Source: Phoronis ovalis (taxonomy: Eukaryota > Phoronida > Phoronidae). From it: DNA of 52,745 bases. How positions within the stretch are numbered: the stretch's first letter is position 1; every line of letters begins with the position of its first letter. The notes under the pieces are model-generated. The model was not told the DNA's origin, did no database searches, and saw only the letters and a program-made list of their open reading frames with translations. This document shows positions 24,433-34,900 of the stretch, one piece after another. The position numbers and the translations under genes are program-made. The stretch spans positions 1 to 52,745 of the forward strand of contig JAOXYB010022513.1 in assembly GCA_028565635.1 (NCBI GenBank), read 5' to 3'.

Positions 24433-26136
24433 TTAGTCAACACAATCCACAAAACTGTCATCTTGTTTGCCATGTAATTTGTTCAAGCTGTAGTTACTCA
24501 TTTTCCTGTTAAGGCTAACGGTGGAATTCCATACAACTACAGTTACTAACAGCATACTAACAGGAAGTATCAAGCAGGTTGTTTGAAGATACTCCAAAAA
24601 AGAATAACTTTGATAAAGTGTTTGATTATCCTGCCAGTCTTCCATGGTGTTTGTCGTGATGTTAACACAGTTGTCATTAAATATTTCTCCAGGAGAGGCT
24701 AATGTTGTATCTGCAGGTTTAACACAAATGACGTACTTGGTTTGAGGATTCAATCCATTCAAAATGTGTTCTGTCCAGTTTGGCAATACTCGGATATCAG
24801 TCTGATTTCCTTTTGTTCCGAAGACATAAAAATTAATTATTAAAGCATGAAACTTGTCAGAATTTGCCCAATGAATATTCACAGAATTGTGTCTAATATC
24901 TGTAACTGCAATGCTTAAAACACCATCTTGGTCCCAGTTTTTTGACTTTACAGCTTGGACAAACTCTAAACGGTGCAGAGATTTGCTCTGTGGCTTGCAT
25001 TTGAAATCTTCATTAACTAACTGATTCCACTTTTGATTCTTCACCGATTTTGGTTCCTCGCATTGAGGTACAAAATCAGATTTGTTAATGACAAGATATT
25101 TTAATGTATATTCACGAGTATCATATAATTCTTTCAGCCATAATATGTTGCAGTCACAAGTTAACGGGTTATTAGCAATATTGAAAACATCTGTTGGATA
25201 AAAAATTGTTTTGTAATCTTCGTGAATTTTTGTTAGATTATTGTACGATATATCAAACCACAATACCATTGACAGCCTTTGTGGGATGGTTATGAGATTA
25301 TTGTGACTTAACTGAAGATATTTTAATGACTGAAGGCCTTCTAGTGCACCTGACTCAATTACAGAAATAAGATTGTAACTCAAATCCAAATTTTCTAAAC
25401 TTCTAATTTTTGATAACGTACCGTTCCTTATCTTTGTAAGTTTGTTTTGATCTAATGCTAAATACTTCAAGTTTAAAAACTGGGACCAATCTATTGTGCT
25501 GTCTATGTCATTGGTAATTTTATTTTTAGATAAAACTATAGATTGTAAGCTTTTAAATATTGGTCTTGTTAAATAAGCAGAGTCTTTTGAAATTCTTGTT
25601 CTTGTTACCTTATCCACTTGGTTATTTTGAAGCTGAACTTGCTCAAGCGAAGTGAGCTGAGATAAATGTTCAAGACTTACAGTTCTGATTACATTATTAG
25701 AAAGATTCAGTTGCTTCACTGAAACTGGCAGATCTGTTGGCACAGTAGACAATAAGTTATTTGATAAATCTAATTGCTGCAGTATGGGCCATTGCTTAAT
25801 ACCATCAAACAGTTCACTGGTAATTACTTCAATACCATTGTGAGATAAATTCAGCAGTTTCAATACTGGAAACTCCAGCATTTTAAATGCTTGTAATGAG
25901 TGATTACTTAGTCGATTTCCCGATAAAAATAGTTTTGTCGTATCTCGAGGAATAGATGATGGCACAGCAGTCAAATCTCTGATAGAACAATTTACTATCA
26001 TTCCATTCTCAAACCATGGGTTAAAACAATCACATATAGAAGGACAATTGAGCTGCAAATCTCTGGGTGTATAGGAGCTGTGTTTGGCATAAAGGAGCAT
26101 AACCCCAGTGAAAACAGTTTTGATAATGCTCCACAT
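24433..26136 (-). CDS. Leucine-rich-repeat and fibronectin-III single-pass membrane protein
   Basis: An intronless coding exon of 567 aa. The first in-frame Met after a plausible acceptor (TTGTTTTTCAG) is MWSIIKTVF at 26134-26136. Order of parts: signal peptide (about 1-18); LRRNT cap CPSICDC with a later Cys; eight to nine LRRs (LxxLxLSxNxL spacing, about residues 55-310); LRRCT cap NPLTCDCNILWL with two later Cys (about 335-395); one fibronectin-III domain (about 410-505, LSIAVTDIRHNSVNIHW to YVICVKP); a transmembrane helix near 525-547 (LILPVSMLLVTVVVW); and a 20-30 residue tail ending DDSFVDCVD. This matches the LRR-FN3 receptor/adhesion class (TRIL, LRIT, LRFN, FLRT-like), and I cannot assign a one-to-one orthologue. 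The ligand is unknown. Several N-glycosylation sequons (NLS, NGT, NQT, NWT, NIT) are visible. Confidence 0.85.
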   Translation of the reverse strand: MWSIIKTVFTGVMLLYAKHSSYTPRDLQLNCPSICDCFNPWFENGMIVNCSIRDLTAVPSSIPRDTTKLFLSGNRLSNHSLQAFKMLEFPVLKLLNLSHNGIEVITSELFDGIKQWPILQQLDLSNNLLSTVPTDLPVSVKQLNLSNNVIRTVSLEHLSQLTSLEQVQLQNNQVDKVTRTRISKDSAYLTRPIFKSLQSIVLSKNKITNDIDSTIDWSQFLNLKYLALDQNKLTKIRNGTLSKIRSLENLDLSYNLISVIESGALEGLQSLKYLQLSHNNLITIPQRLSMVLWFDISYNNLTKIHEDYKTIFYPTDVFNIANNPLTCDCNILWLKELYDTREYTLKYLVINKSDFVPQCEEPKSVKNQKWNQLVNEDFKCKPQSKSLHRLEFVQAVKSKNWDQDGVLSIAVTDIRHNSVNIHWANSDKFHALIINFYVFGTKGNQTDIRVLPNWTEHILNGLNPQTKYVICVKPADTTLASPGEIFNDNCVNITTNTMEDWQDNQTLYQSYSFLEYLQTTCLILPVSMLLVTVVVWNSTVSLNRKMSNYSLNKLHGKQDDSFVDCVD

Positions 26137-26202
26137 TCTGCATGTCTCTGAAAAACAAGAAAGTATTATATATAATTGCAATTTTCATTTATCATCACTA
26201 GG

Positions 26203-26721
26203 GGACAGGTCAGAGCAGCAATGTAAAATAATTAAAATATTTAATCTACAGTAAAATAAGACATCGACTTATTTAATAAGTTGTTTTTTTTTAAATAAGA
26301 AAATTAGCCTGCTTATCTCACATGTCTTAAAAAGGGGTCCTTTTTACCCTTCATAACAAACATGGTTACCCAATTATTCTAATTTTCACTCCCATGTTGG
26401 TTTCAATGAGAATTCCAGTTTCAATCAGCTGGTTTAATTCGAGAGGACGGGTCAGAGCAGCAATGTAAATTAAAATATTTATTCTACAGTAAAACAGATA
26501 AGACATCGACTTATTTAAGGGTTTCTTTTAAAATAACAAAATTAGCCTGCGGATCTCACATGTCCTAAAATGGGGTCTTTTTACCTTTCATAACAAACAT
26601 GGTTACCCAATTATTCTGATTGTCACCCCCGTGTTGGTTTCAACTAGGATATATAAAACTCTAAGAGTTTTATATATCCTAGGTTTCAACAAGAATTCCA
26701 GTTTCAATCAGCTGGTTTAAT
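26203..26721. repeat. Imperfect tandem duplication of about 240 bp
   Basis: Copy 1 spans about 26203-26438 and copy 2 about 26444-26721. Both run from GGACaGGTCAGAGCAGCAATG through AAGACATCGACTTATTTAA, AACATGGTTACCCAATTATTCT and TCAATCAGCTGGTTTAAT. Copy 2 is longer mainly because of the inserted palindrome. Confidence 0.88.
26645..26681. mobile_element. 37-bp perfect palindrome flanked by 9-bp duplication
   Basis: An 18-nt arm TAGGATATATAAAACTCT, one central A, and the exact inverse arm. GGTTTCAAC occurs on both sides (26636-26644 and 26682-26690). The other member of the tandem duplication has a single GGTTTCAA at this place with no insert, so it acts as an empty-site control. It is either a tiny inverted-repeat insertion or the joined ends left by a larger element. 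Confidence 0.85.
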
Positions 26722-27007
26722 ACTGCCACTAGATGTCGCCGCCAGCAACAGTGCCAACTCTCCGTGGTTCTTGTCCGTATAGTATCCATTTAAAACAGCA
26801 ACCATGAGGAGACCGCATTCGAGGTACCCGGGGCGAGGGAATAGTTGCAAGTACTAGAGAAGGACCATGACTACTTGGCTGGGTTGAGGAAGATTCACTG
26901 TTACTACAGTAACTTTAATTATTTACTTTCGTGCGGAATTATCGCCATATTGTAGCGGTTGTACCGGGTTGTAGCTACATGGCTCCTTGCCGAGGACTAT
27001 GAACTTT

Positions 27008-27027
27008 AATCATTAATATTAATGATT
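27008..27027. repeat. 20-bp perfect palindrome rich in TAAT
   Basis: AATCATTAATATTAATGATT is its own reverse complement. It lies about 510 bp upstream of the GT31 start. The ATTA/TAAT cores would suit homeodomain dimers, but chance is possible in AT-rich DNA. Confidence 0.5.
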
Positions 27028-27540
27028 AATGAATAATCTATAGATTTGAACTATGAAGTATGAACCGGCCCTGTTTTCTGTCTCCTGTGATGCTGTGAAA
27101 GATTATGCTACCGGCAAGTCAACGGCTAATCCCGGCGGTTAATTTGTGTTTTAATAGAGCTGTAACGATCCACCATCCGTATATAAAGAGTGAGTAGTTG
27201 GATCATAAACGTATTATATTGTCATTGGTTAACGATTTTAAGCTGAATCTTACACACGGATGATTAGACCACGATCTGGACAATATGTGGCATATTTACT
27301 GTACTATAGTAATCCGGGATAGTAATCAATTTTAAATGGTATCTTCACTCTCCAGGTTGTGTCTTCGTGTGCTGGTTTGCTAGTTCTGTCATGATGTTAT
27401 TCGAATTAAACATTAAAACTATAAACCAGCAACTATAAAAAAGTTGTGCAGTGCTCATTTAACGACACAGTATAATTGAGCTGTTGATGTGACTACTGAA
27501 ACAACAGTTGCAGCAGACAGAGGAAGAGTTACGATTTAAT

Positions 27541-28719
27541 ATGGTAACTGAGTATGCGAAAATGAGATTACTAACAATTCGTAAATGCTTTGTTTCATTA
27601 ACATTGTTGAGTGCGACATATTTGCTCTATAGTAATTATGCCAAGTTTATATTCCCTGGTACAAAACATAACAATCAGACACGACAGAACAATCATTCAA
27701 GAAGTGAACTGGCTGATATGCTAATAGGCAATCAACTGAAAATCAGAGGTGACAATTATCCATCCAGCCATGGCAGATCGCATGGCAATCAGGGTACTTA
27801 TAAAGATGGTGAATTGAATTCCATAAAACATTTTAATTATTACCCATTAGCTATAGATATCAAGGAATTAGTAACGAAAATTCGACAGGGATATGAAACC
27901 AATATTAAACCTATAAATACACATCCTTTTGAATTTTTGATTTCAAGTTCTGAAAAATGTCATGCTACAGAGTCGGTTTTCATTACATTTTTAGTGAAAA
28001 CACGTCCAGATGCATTTCTTGTAAGGCAAGCAATAAGAGAGACATGGGGTAGTGAAATGTCAGTTCCTACAAAAACAATTAAAACAGTATTCTTGATAGG
28101 CCTCCCTGAGCATGACTTTCTCCTTAAACTTCTAGAAGTTGAACAAGAACAATTTGGAGATCTAGTCCAAGAAAACTTTATTGATAGTTATTACAACAAT
28201 ACTATAAAATTTATCATGGGATTTAAATGGGCAAAAACTTATTGCAAACAAGCCAAATATGTTGTGTTTTCTGATGACGACATGATGATCATACCAAAGA
28301 ATCTAGTGCAATATTTAGAAAAAGGTGAAGTGAAACGGGTAGAAAAACTATACATGGGATTAGCTTTAAAAGATCCTCCTCCAGTTAGAGACAGAAGGGA
28401 TAAGTGGTATATTTCTGTTAAAGAATACCCTTTTGATTTATTCCCGGATTATGTAACTACGGGAACTTTAATCATGAACATGAATAGTGTGATTGACTTT
28501 TATATAGCAGCTGAGTATATTAAAATGATTAATTTTGATGATGTTTATGGTGGAATTATTGCTAAAAAACTTGGAGTTGCAACACTAAAGAACAAGAATA
28601 TATATGGAGTCAGAAAGGACTATGATGCTGCATTATACAATACTTTGATAGCAACACATGGTGGTTTTAAAACTCATGAACTTAGAAATATATGGAAAAA
28701 AGTTATGAAAGATCTTTGA
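27541..28719 (+). CDS. GT31 beta-1,3-galactosyltransferase-like type II Golgi enzyme
   Basis: An intronless frame of 392 aa from ATG 27541 (MVTEYAKMRL); the frame stays open upstream but lacks an ATG. A short basic cytoplasmic end is followed by a membrane anchor near residues 15-32 (FVSLTLLSATYLLY), a stem, and a Galactosyl_T (CAZy GT31) domain from about 150. Motifs: RQAIRETWG, TVFLIG, FGDLVQENFIDSYYNNTIK, KYVVFSDDDMMI (the DxD metal/UDP-sugar site), and FDDVYGG in place of the usual EDVYxG. The family transfers Gal or GlcNAc in beta-1,3 linkage onto glycans in the Golgi; donor and acceptor cannot be told from sequence. The usual YPpYcsGxgY block is altered to FPDYVTTGTLIM. Closest in type to B3GALT/brainiac-like proteins. 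Confidence 0.85.
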   Translation: MVTEYAKMRLLTIRKCFVSLTLLSATYLLYSNYAKFIFPGTKHNNQTRQNNHSRSELADMLIGNQLKIRGDNYPSSHGRSHGNQGTYKDGELNSIKHFNYYPLAIDIKELVTKIRQGYETNIKPINTHPFEFLISSSEKCHATESVFITFLVKTRPDAFLVRQAIRETWGSEMSVPTKTIKTVFLIGLPEHDFLLKLLEVEQEQFGDLVQENFIDSYYNNTIKFIMGFKWAKTYCKQAKYVVFSDDDMMIIPKNLVQYLEKGEVKRVEKLYMGLALKDPPPVRDRRDKWYISVKEYPFDLFPDYVTTGTLIMNMNSVIDFYIAAEYIKMINFDDVYGGIIAKKLGVATLKNKNIYGVRKDYDAALYNTLIATHGGFKTHELRNIWKKVMKDL

Positions 28720-28866
28720 GAATGTTAGCGGTATTTACCAATTAGAATATTTATTTAATTTAGACAATGCAACCAGTACCTATGTTTTTTAGTGAATGGT
28801 AATGAAATATGAATTAAGGCATAAAAAAACTTTTGATATGATTTTATCTCTTGCCAATGGTTTCTT

Positions 28867-28872
28867 AATAAA
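28867..28872 (+). promoter_or_regulatory. Candidate GT31 polyadenylation signal
   Basis: AATAAA about 150 bp after the GT31 stop codon, in TTCTTAATAAAAGAAG context. Confidence 0.55.
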
Positions 28873-30553
28873 AGAAGAATTCATACTTAACTTGTGTTTA
28901 TGTTAGTGCTCAAGTAGAATCCCTTTTTTAAAAAGAAGCATTGTTTATCTGTTACAAACTGATAGTGAGAACGATATGGTGATGTAATCATCCGAAATAC
29001 AGGAACAACTGTCGGTGCAGTCAGAGGTTGTTATTATATCACCAGTCCATATTGGCCGAAGTGCCAGTCCATAACTGTTTTATTACATACCTTGACTTAG
29101 TTTAACATATGCATTAACCCCATATGTGTCACTTAGAAGAGGATGCCATATATTACATGGATGGGCCAATACATATACCAGTATAATACATGCTACTGAT
29201 TAGAACATTGCAAAGCCTAATTATTATGTTTCTAAAATCATTTTTCATACCTACATGTTAAATTACTTTTTAAAAATGTATTTTTTTAAAAATTGCTTCC
29301 TAAAATATATCTTTATGTATAATTAAACAGCGAAGATGCACATACCTATATGCAAATACCAAGCACTTGATATATTTCATATATATATTAAACTCTGTGT
29401 CCTTTCGTCATAGATGTACTTATTTTGAGTACATTACCAGGATTTGAGATTATTTCAGATTTAACACCTAATGTATAATACTACTACTGTGATTACGTTA
29501 TTAAATATAAGGTATTATTAAACAGTCTCCATCATATACTTTCATGATACTAAGTTTTTATTCTGAAATGTTACTTTAAATAATGATTAAAATATAATAC
29601 TTTTTGTGTGTAAGGTGACTGATGAAACAAACTGAGAGAACTATGAACGATTGAAATACGACAATTCAGGCGTGAATGGTGAATAAAATATATATACATA
29701 TGCACATGTGCAAAAAAAAAAATAGTTGATAATTAAATAGAAAATGTTTTACCTTCACTCTACATTAAAAATTGTTCATGATATTTTGCATTTAGAGATT
29801 AAAAGTCGACTCAAAACAGAGACAAATCAAAGCTCATAATTTTGTTGACTTGTATGACCTTGGGAGTATTGCAGTATATAATTATGCAATTACAGTCATT
29901 ACATTGTTGTAAATGAGTCTACAGTCCACTGATTGATTTTATGTATTAATTACCTTTTATTTATTATGTATGCATTCAAACAAATTAAAACAAATGTTCT
30001 ACTTAAAATATTATTAAAGGAACATCACACATATTTATGCAAAACTTCCCTGAAACTGAAGACACAGATTGTTTAGAAATTAAAAACACACAACTTATCT
30101 CATACTTGAGTGACCAGAAATAAATGTGCCAAGTTTAAAATTTTATAAAGGTTTGGATTTTCAAAGCTACTTTCCAAAATTGATGCAAACCATGGTAATT
30201 CATTTGTAAATTGGAATATTATGTCATTATTAAAAACTATAAAGAGTATTTATTTTGTGTTGTTTACTTTTTTGTGAACTATAGCATTTTTGAGATTTCA
30301 AGCCTTGAAAAAAGTAATAAATGCTATATTTCATTGATAATGGTTAATTTCTAAAATATAGCAATTTTCGATGATTTAATTTAGTTTAGAAAAATGAAGT
30401 ATAGCCAAGAAATCTTTAAATCTTGCATGAAATTTCAATATTAATATCAAATTTTGTATCTGATGATTCAAATGAAAAAACTTTAGCCAGGCTGTCTTGT
30501 GCAAGTCTATCTCCACTAGTCGTGCCGGTAAGTGACAATGTGTTTGCATTCTT

Positions 30554-30963
30554 CCCGGGGGGGGGGGTACTTGGCACAAAAGTTGGTAAAAAACCCTGAC
30601 CCTGTGGTAAATAAAAATCACCAAAAATATACCCTGTCGTACATGAAAAAACATGAAAAATATACCGTCGTAAATAACTCTCCCGAAATAGATACCCTGT
30701 GGTAAATAAATATGGAAAAATTTACGAACCTTAATTTTTAATACCTGTCGTAAATGTGTTTTCCAAGAATTACATCCTGTGGTAAACGAATATTTTTGAA
30801 TATATACCATGTGGTAAATATCCAACAAGAAAAGTATACACTGTGGTAAATAAGGCTTTGAGAAGTGTGAAAAACATACCCCATGGTAAATGTGGGAGCT
30901 GAAAAAGGGGGCCTATTGGGCGGCACATATATCTAGTGACTCTGAATGGCAGTACCCCCTTTG
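30554..30963. mobile_element. Non-autonomous element with GTGGTAAAT array, second copy
   Basis: The left end carries a long G run then GGGGGTACTTGGCAC; the right end AGTACCCCC gives the inverse GGGGGTACT. GGGCGGCACATATATC is subterminal on the right. The interior is the same ATACCCTGTGGTAAAT-like array as at 4355. Flanks GCATTCTTCC on the left and GCATCTTCC on the right suggest a 9-10 bp target duplication with one indel. No coding capacity. Confidence 0.8.
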
Positions 30964-31933
30964 GGCATCTTCCAAACGAAAGATTAATTGTGATTGTGAA
31001 GATGGTGAGTTCGTTGTATTATCATTATGCTTTGCTTTTGACAGCAGAAAATATATTTACAATATTATGCACCTATCCAACTGAACAATTGCTTTTATTT
31101 TTTAAGTTTTTCACAGGAATTATATTGTTTGGTGATATTGATAGAATTTTTTAAGTATATTATAATTTTAAGTTTTTTAATTTTTTTGTAGCTCATTCGA
31201 ATATTATAGCAACATTCGTTTTATTTATGAAATCTCATTTCCCAACTTTTCTGAATCCAAAAAAATGTTCCCTTGTACATCTTTAGATAATAAAATCTTA
31301 CCCTAAATTAGTATATACATGGGCCTTGAAATCAGTCCGATCAAGAAGTGACATTCACAACTGAATGACTATAAACTAGCTCTCCAACTAGTGCCTAGAA
31401 CTTTTCACACACAGCAAAATAGTCTATCTGGAGCCAATGATCATTTTTAAATTAAAACAGAATATCAGCACGAGCACGAAAATTCACGTTTTGTCAGAGC
31501 TGGAACGTGATATAGTAACATCCGGGGATTTGTATCTATTCACAAGGGATCAACTATTTAAGCAATTATTCAAATTCGCCTTTGTTAAAACGCATCCTCC
31601 TAAATTGTTCTTTTTTCAGCAATTATAGTATCATAAATAGTCTGATAATCTCTAAAATTTCAATTTATGCATTGTTCTGGCATAGTAGCTGTTGCCAAAC
31701 ACAATTTTAATATTTTCATCAATAACAGATCCCTTCGCCAAAATGGACCAATCAGATTTTCATGGCGGAGACACCACGTGACTCATTTTCGTGGCGTGTA
31801 GCTGCAGTAATAGCAGCCAGTAATGGGAAGCCCTTGAAATTTAGGTCTGGTATTTAATGTCGGATTGGGCTTATGCCGCGTTATTTTGTTGTCTTTTTCA
31901 TGCAGAAAGGTTCGGAAGGGTCTTAACTAAGAC

Positions 31934-34900
31934 ATGACGATAATACTATTTCTCATCGACACTTCTGCGTCGATGAATCAACGAACTTACATGGGCACTT
32001 CTTTACTTGACGTCACAAAGGCAGCGGTGGAAACTTTCATGAAGGTATTTCTTATTTCGTTTGACAATTACGCAAGATCTGCCTCGTTTCGCCAGGGTAT
32101 TACAAATATTTTTTATTTTTTTTAGTTTCGAGCAAGAGATCCAGCAAGCAGATGGGACAGATATATGTTGTTGACATTCGAAGATCCGCCCATGAATATC
32201 AAGGTCAGAAAACCCAAAATTTATTACATTAATAATTGAATAAATCGTCCGTTATTCATTAAGCATGTTGATGCAACTCATAACCACAAATTACAACACA
32301 CACATCATGTGTTAATCCACTGAAACATTATCAATTCCTGTGAAAACTGCAGAGAGCTCTAAGCGTAGACTTGCCCGCCATTGCATCTTGTTGCAGTGAC
32401 GTTTTGCATTGCATCGTGGGTAAAATATTGTATTTTGCCATGACATCTGACGGGAAATTAAAATCTGAGCTTTATTTTAAGTTTTAACGATTGTTCTTCC
32501 ACAGGGTTGTTCGTGACAACTGTTAATGATAACAGATGATATTTTCTAAAACTATTTTATAAATATGCAACAGTATATATATACATACATCAAATTAACT
32601 AGCTGTAACACAGATATATATTTTTTTACCTAATGTGCTCACCCAACTTGTGCATAATCTGCATACATATATTATAATCTCCTAAATTTTGATTAAAAAA
32701 TTACCTGCATGGTCAAATTTTTTGACAAGTTTTTACTATCATTTCTTGTAATTTGTAGGCTGGTTGGAAAGAAAGTCATGCAACCTTTATTCAAGAGTTA
32801 AAGAATTTACAAGCAACAGGGTTCACAAATTTGGGCCATGCTTTAAAACATGGCTTTGATCTACTTAATATTAACAGAATGCAGTCAGGAATTGACACTT
32901 ATGGCATGGTATATCTTGTTATCAGTTCTTGGTATATCTTGTTAACAGTTCTTGGTATATCTTGTTAACAGTTCTTGGTATATCTTGTTAATAGTTTTTG
33001 TTACATTTGGGAATATTTGTTTTGTGAGAGAGTTCTCACCCAAAAGGACACAACATGAGACAAACAATGCAAATTCATTTGTTACTGTAGCATTGTTTCA
33101 TTTTCTTGAATGATACACACACATTGTTGTAGCTGTGCCCTTTGGGTATTAAAGTGTTTTAATCTTTTGTGCTGGGTTTGCTAGCTTAATACAAAACAGT
33201 TGTGCCCTTGTTATTCCAAAAAGTTAACAATATAAAAGAGCAATTTGCAACCAGCAATGTTTTTATAGCAATAACACATAATAGTTCACTCTTGATCTGA
33301 TTCAGTAACACTCCTACCTAGTAGGCAGTAGTACTACTGTGTGGGCACAGAGAATTACCACGTTTGGTGTAGCCCCATGCAATTACCCAGCACACAACAG
33401 CCTGTATGCTTTTATTGTGTATGATGTTTCATAAGCCAGCTGTTATTGAACAAAGTTTCTAACATTCTGTATTTTCAGGGGAGGAGCCCATTTTACATGG
33501 AACCTGCTGTAATTATATGTTTAACAGATGGTAGAAAATTAACGAGCAATGCAGGGGTTCCATTGGAGGTTAGTATTTTTACAAACATGGGAACACATTT
33601 AACATACCTTTTGCAAATCTCCACCTACCAATTATAAGATATATAATTCCTTGTATGGTTTCTTAAGCACCATCTGACTTACAAATAAGAACAAAGAATT
33701 TAGTTGCAATTGTAAAAAAAATAAAATTTACCTGGTAAATTTCTGAGGACGTATAACCTGAGGAATATATTTTATTTTATAATACGAATAAAAGAAAGCT
33801 ATCTTGTTTAGTGTTTGTAGATTTCACAAGTTTACTTTTAGTGCATTGTTAGTTAGAAAAGCAGGAAGTGGATACAGTATATTTGTAGATTTTAGGTTAG
33901 CCTGTATTTTCTGAGTAAAATCTCTGTGTCTATGTATAACTTTATCTGCAAGATATTCTTCAACTGTAGTTGAACTTGCCAATGCATAATGCAATTCCTG
34001 GAGCTGAATTGACAAAAGAACCATTTCGTTGGGACCAGCGTTTATTTGGGTGTGTTTTAAGAATACCTGGTGTTCCCCCAAGAGAAAGCAGTTCTCAGTA
34101 TATCCCATCTGCTGAAGATTCTGCCATAGATGCCATGTGTGAAGTCACTGGAGGTTTGTGTGAACATATTGTTTTTGTTAGGCCTCATTTCAAGTTTTCA
34201 AAATTAAAAAATTTAGCATGTGCTATATGGTCAATATTTCAATTGTTGCAAAAAAATGTTGTTCTGGCATCTGTCTCTCAAAAAATTATCTTTCTTTATG
34301 CTATGATTTGTACCAGGTACCAGGCTCGATCATCCTACTACTGATTCATAACTTTTTGTTTTAACAGAATGCAGCTGTAGTTAATACCTTTTCATTTTCA
34401 GGGCGATCCTACCTTATCACTTCACAAAGAACATTGATGCAGTGTTTGGAGTCTCTGGTGCAAAAAGCCCAAAGTGGAGTTGTGATCAATTTTGAGAAAT
34501 CAGGACCTGAACCACCTGTGGTCAACAATGAAAGTGTGTAGAATGCTTTTTTTGTGTCATAATTGTATTACAGTTATTGTTTGGTTCTAAGAATAAAAGT
34601 GTATTGTAACAATTGCTTGTCTTGTAAGATACTACATTTGCTATTATGCTGTCTATTTGTATATTAGATTTGTGAGCAGTTACAGTGGGGAACTGCAAAG
34701 AGGCAATTGTTACTTAAAATTAAATATTTTGCCTTTTTAAACCCTTCTGACATTATTGTGTGATGTTCACATTTCTTACTTGCTTATTATTGGCACGATT
34801 TTACAGATAATAAACAACCAATGGAAAATGGAAATGATAGTGCAAAAGGTAGGTTTCAAAGAAAAGTAGTTGCAAAGTTAGATGTATTTAATAAGTTTGC

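Larger units (their letters stand above)
26137..27540. other. Divergent spacer upstream of LRR and GT31 genes
   Basis: A 1.4-kb head-to-head spacer. It holds an imperfect tandem duplication (26203-26438 and 26444-26721), a 37-bp palindrome with 9-bp target duplication in the second copy, and a 20-bp palindrome at 27008-27027. A less AT-rich stretch at about 26740-27180 (for example GGTACCCGGGGCGAGGG) may be promoter or 5' UTR. No further coding exon recognised. Confidence 0.6.
28720..31933. other. Intergenic region between GT31 and INTS6
   Basis: 3.2 kb of AT-rich non-coding DNA. AATAAA at 28867-28872 fits GT31. A TIR element lies at 30554-30963. The 150-codon minus-strand frame across 30376-30828 arises from that element's monomer array, not from a gene. 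The region near 31730-31930 is less AT-rich and should hold the INTS6 promoter and 5' UTR. Confidence 0.6.

Noticed and set aside
26137-26181. Upstream 15 codons of the LRR frame
   Set aside because: They cross a TTGTTTTTCAG acceptor-like site; the signal peptide begins properly at MWS (26136).
27508-27540. Upstream extension of the GT31 frame
   Set aside because: It begins at a TTG; the first ATG in frame is 27541, followed by the expected membrane anchor.
30376-30828. 150-codon minus-strand open frame
   Set aside because: It runs through the GTGGTAAAT monomer array of a transposon; the repeated YHGVY/IF-type residues come from the array and no family is recognised.
32908-32999. CRISPR-like regular repeats
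   Set aside because: A simple head-to-tail 23-bp tandem repeat without spacers in an animal intron.
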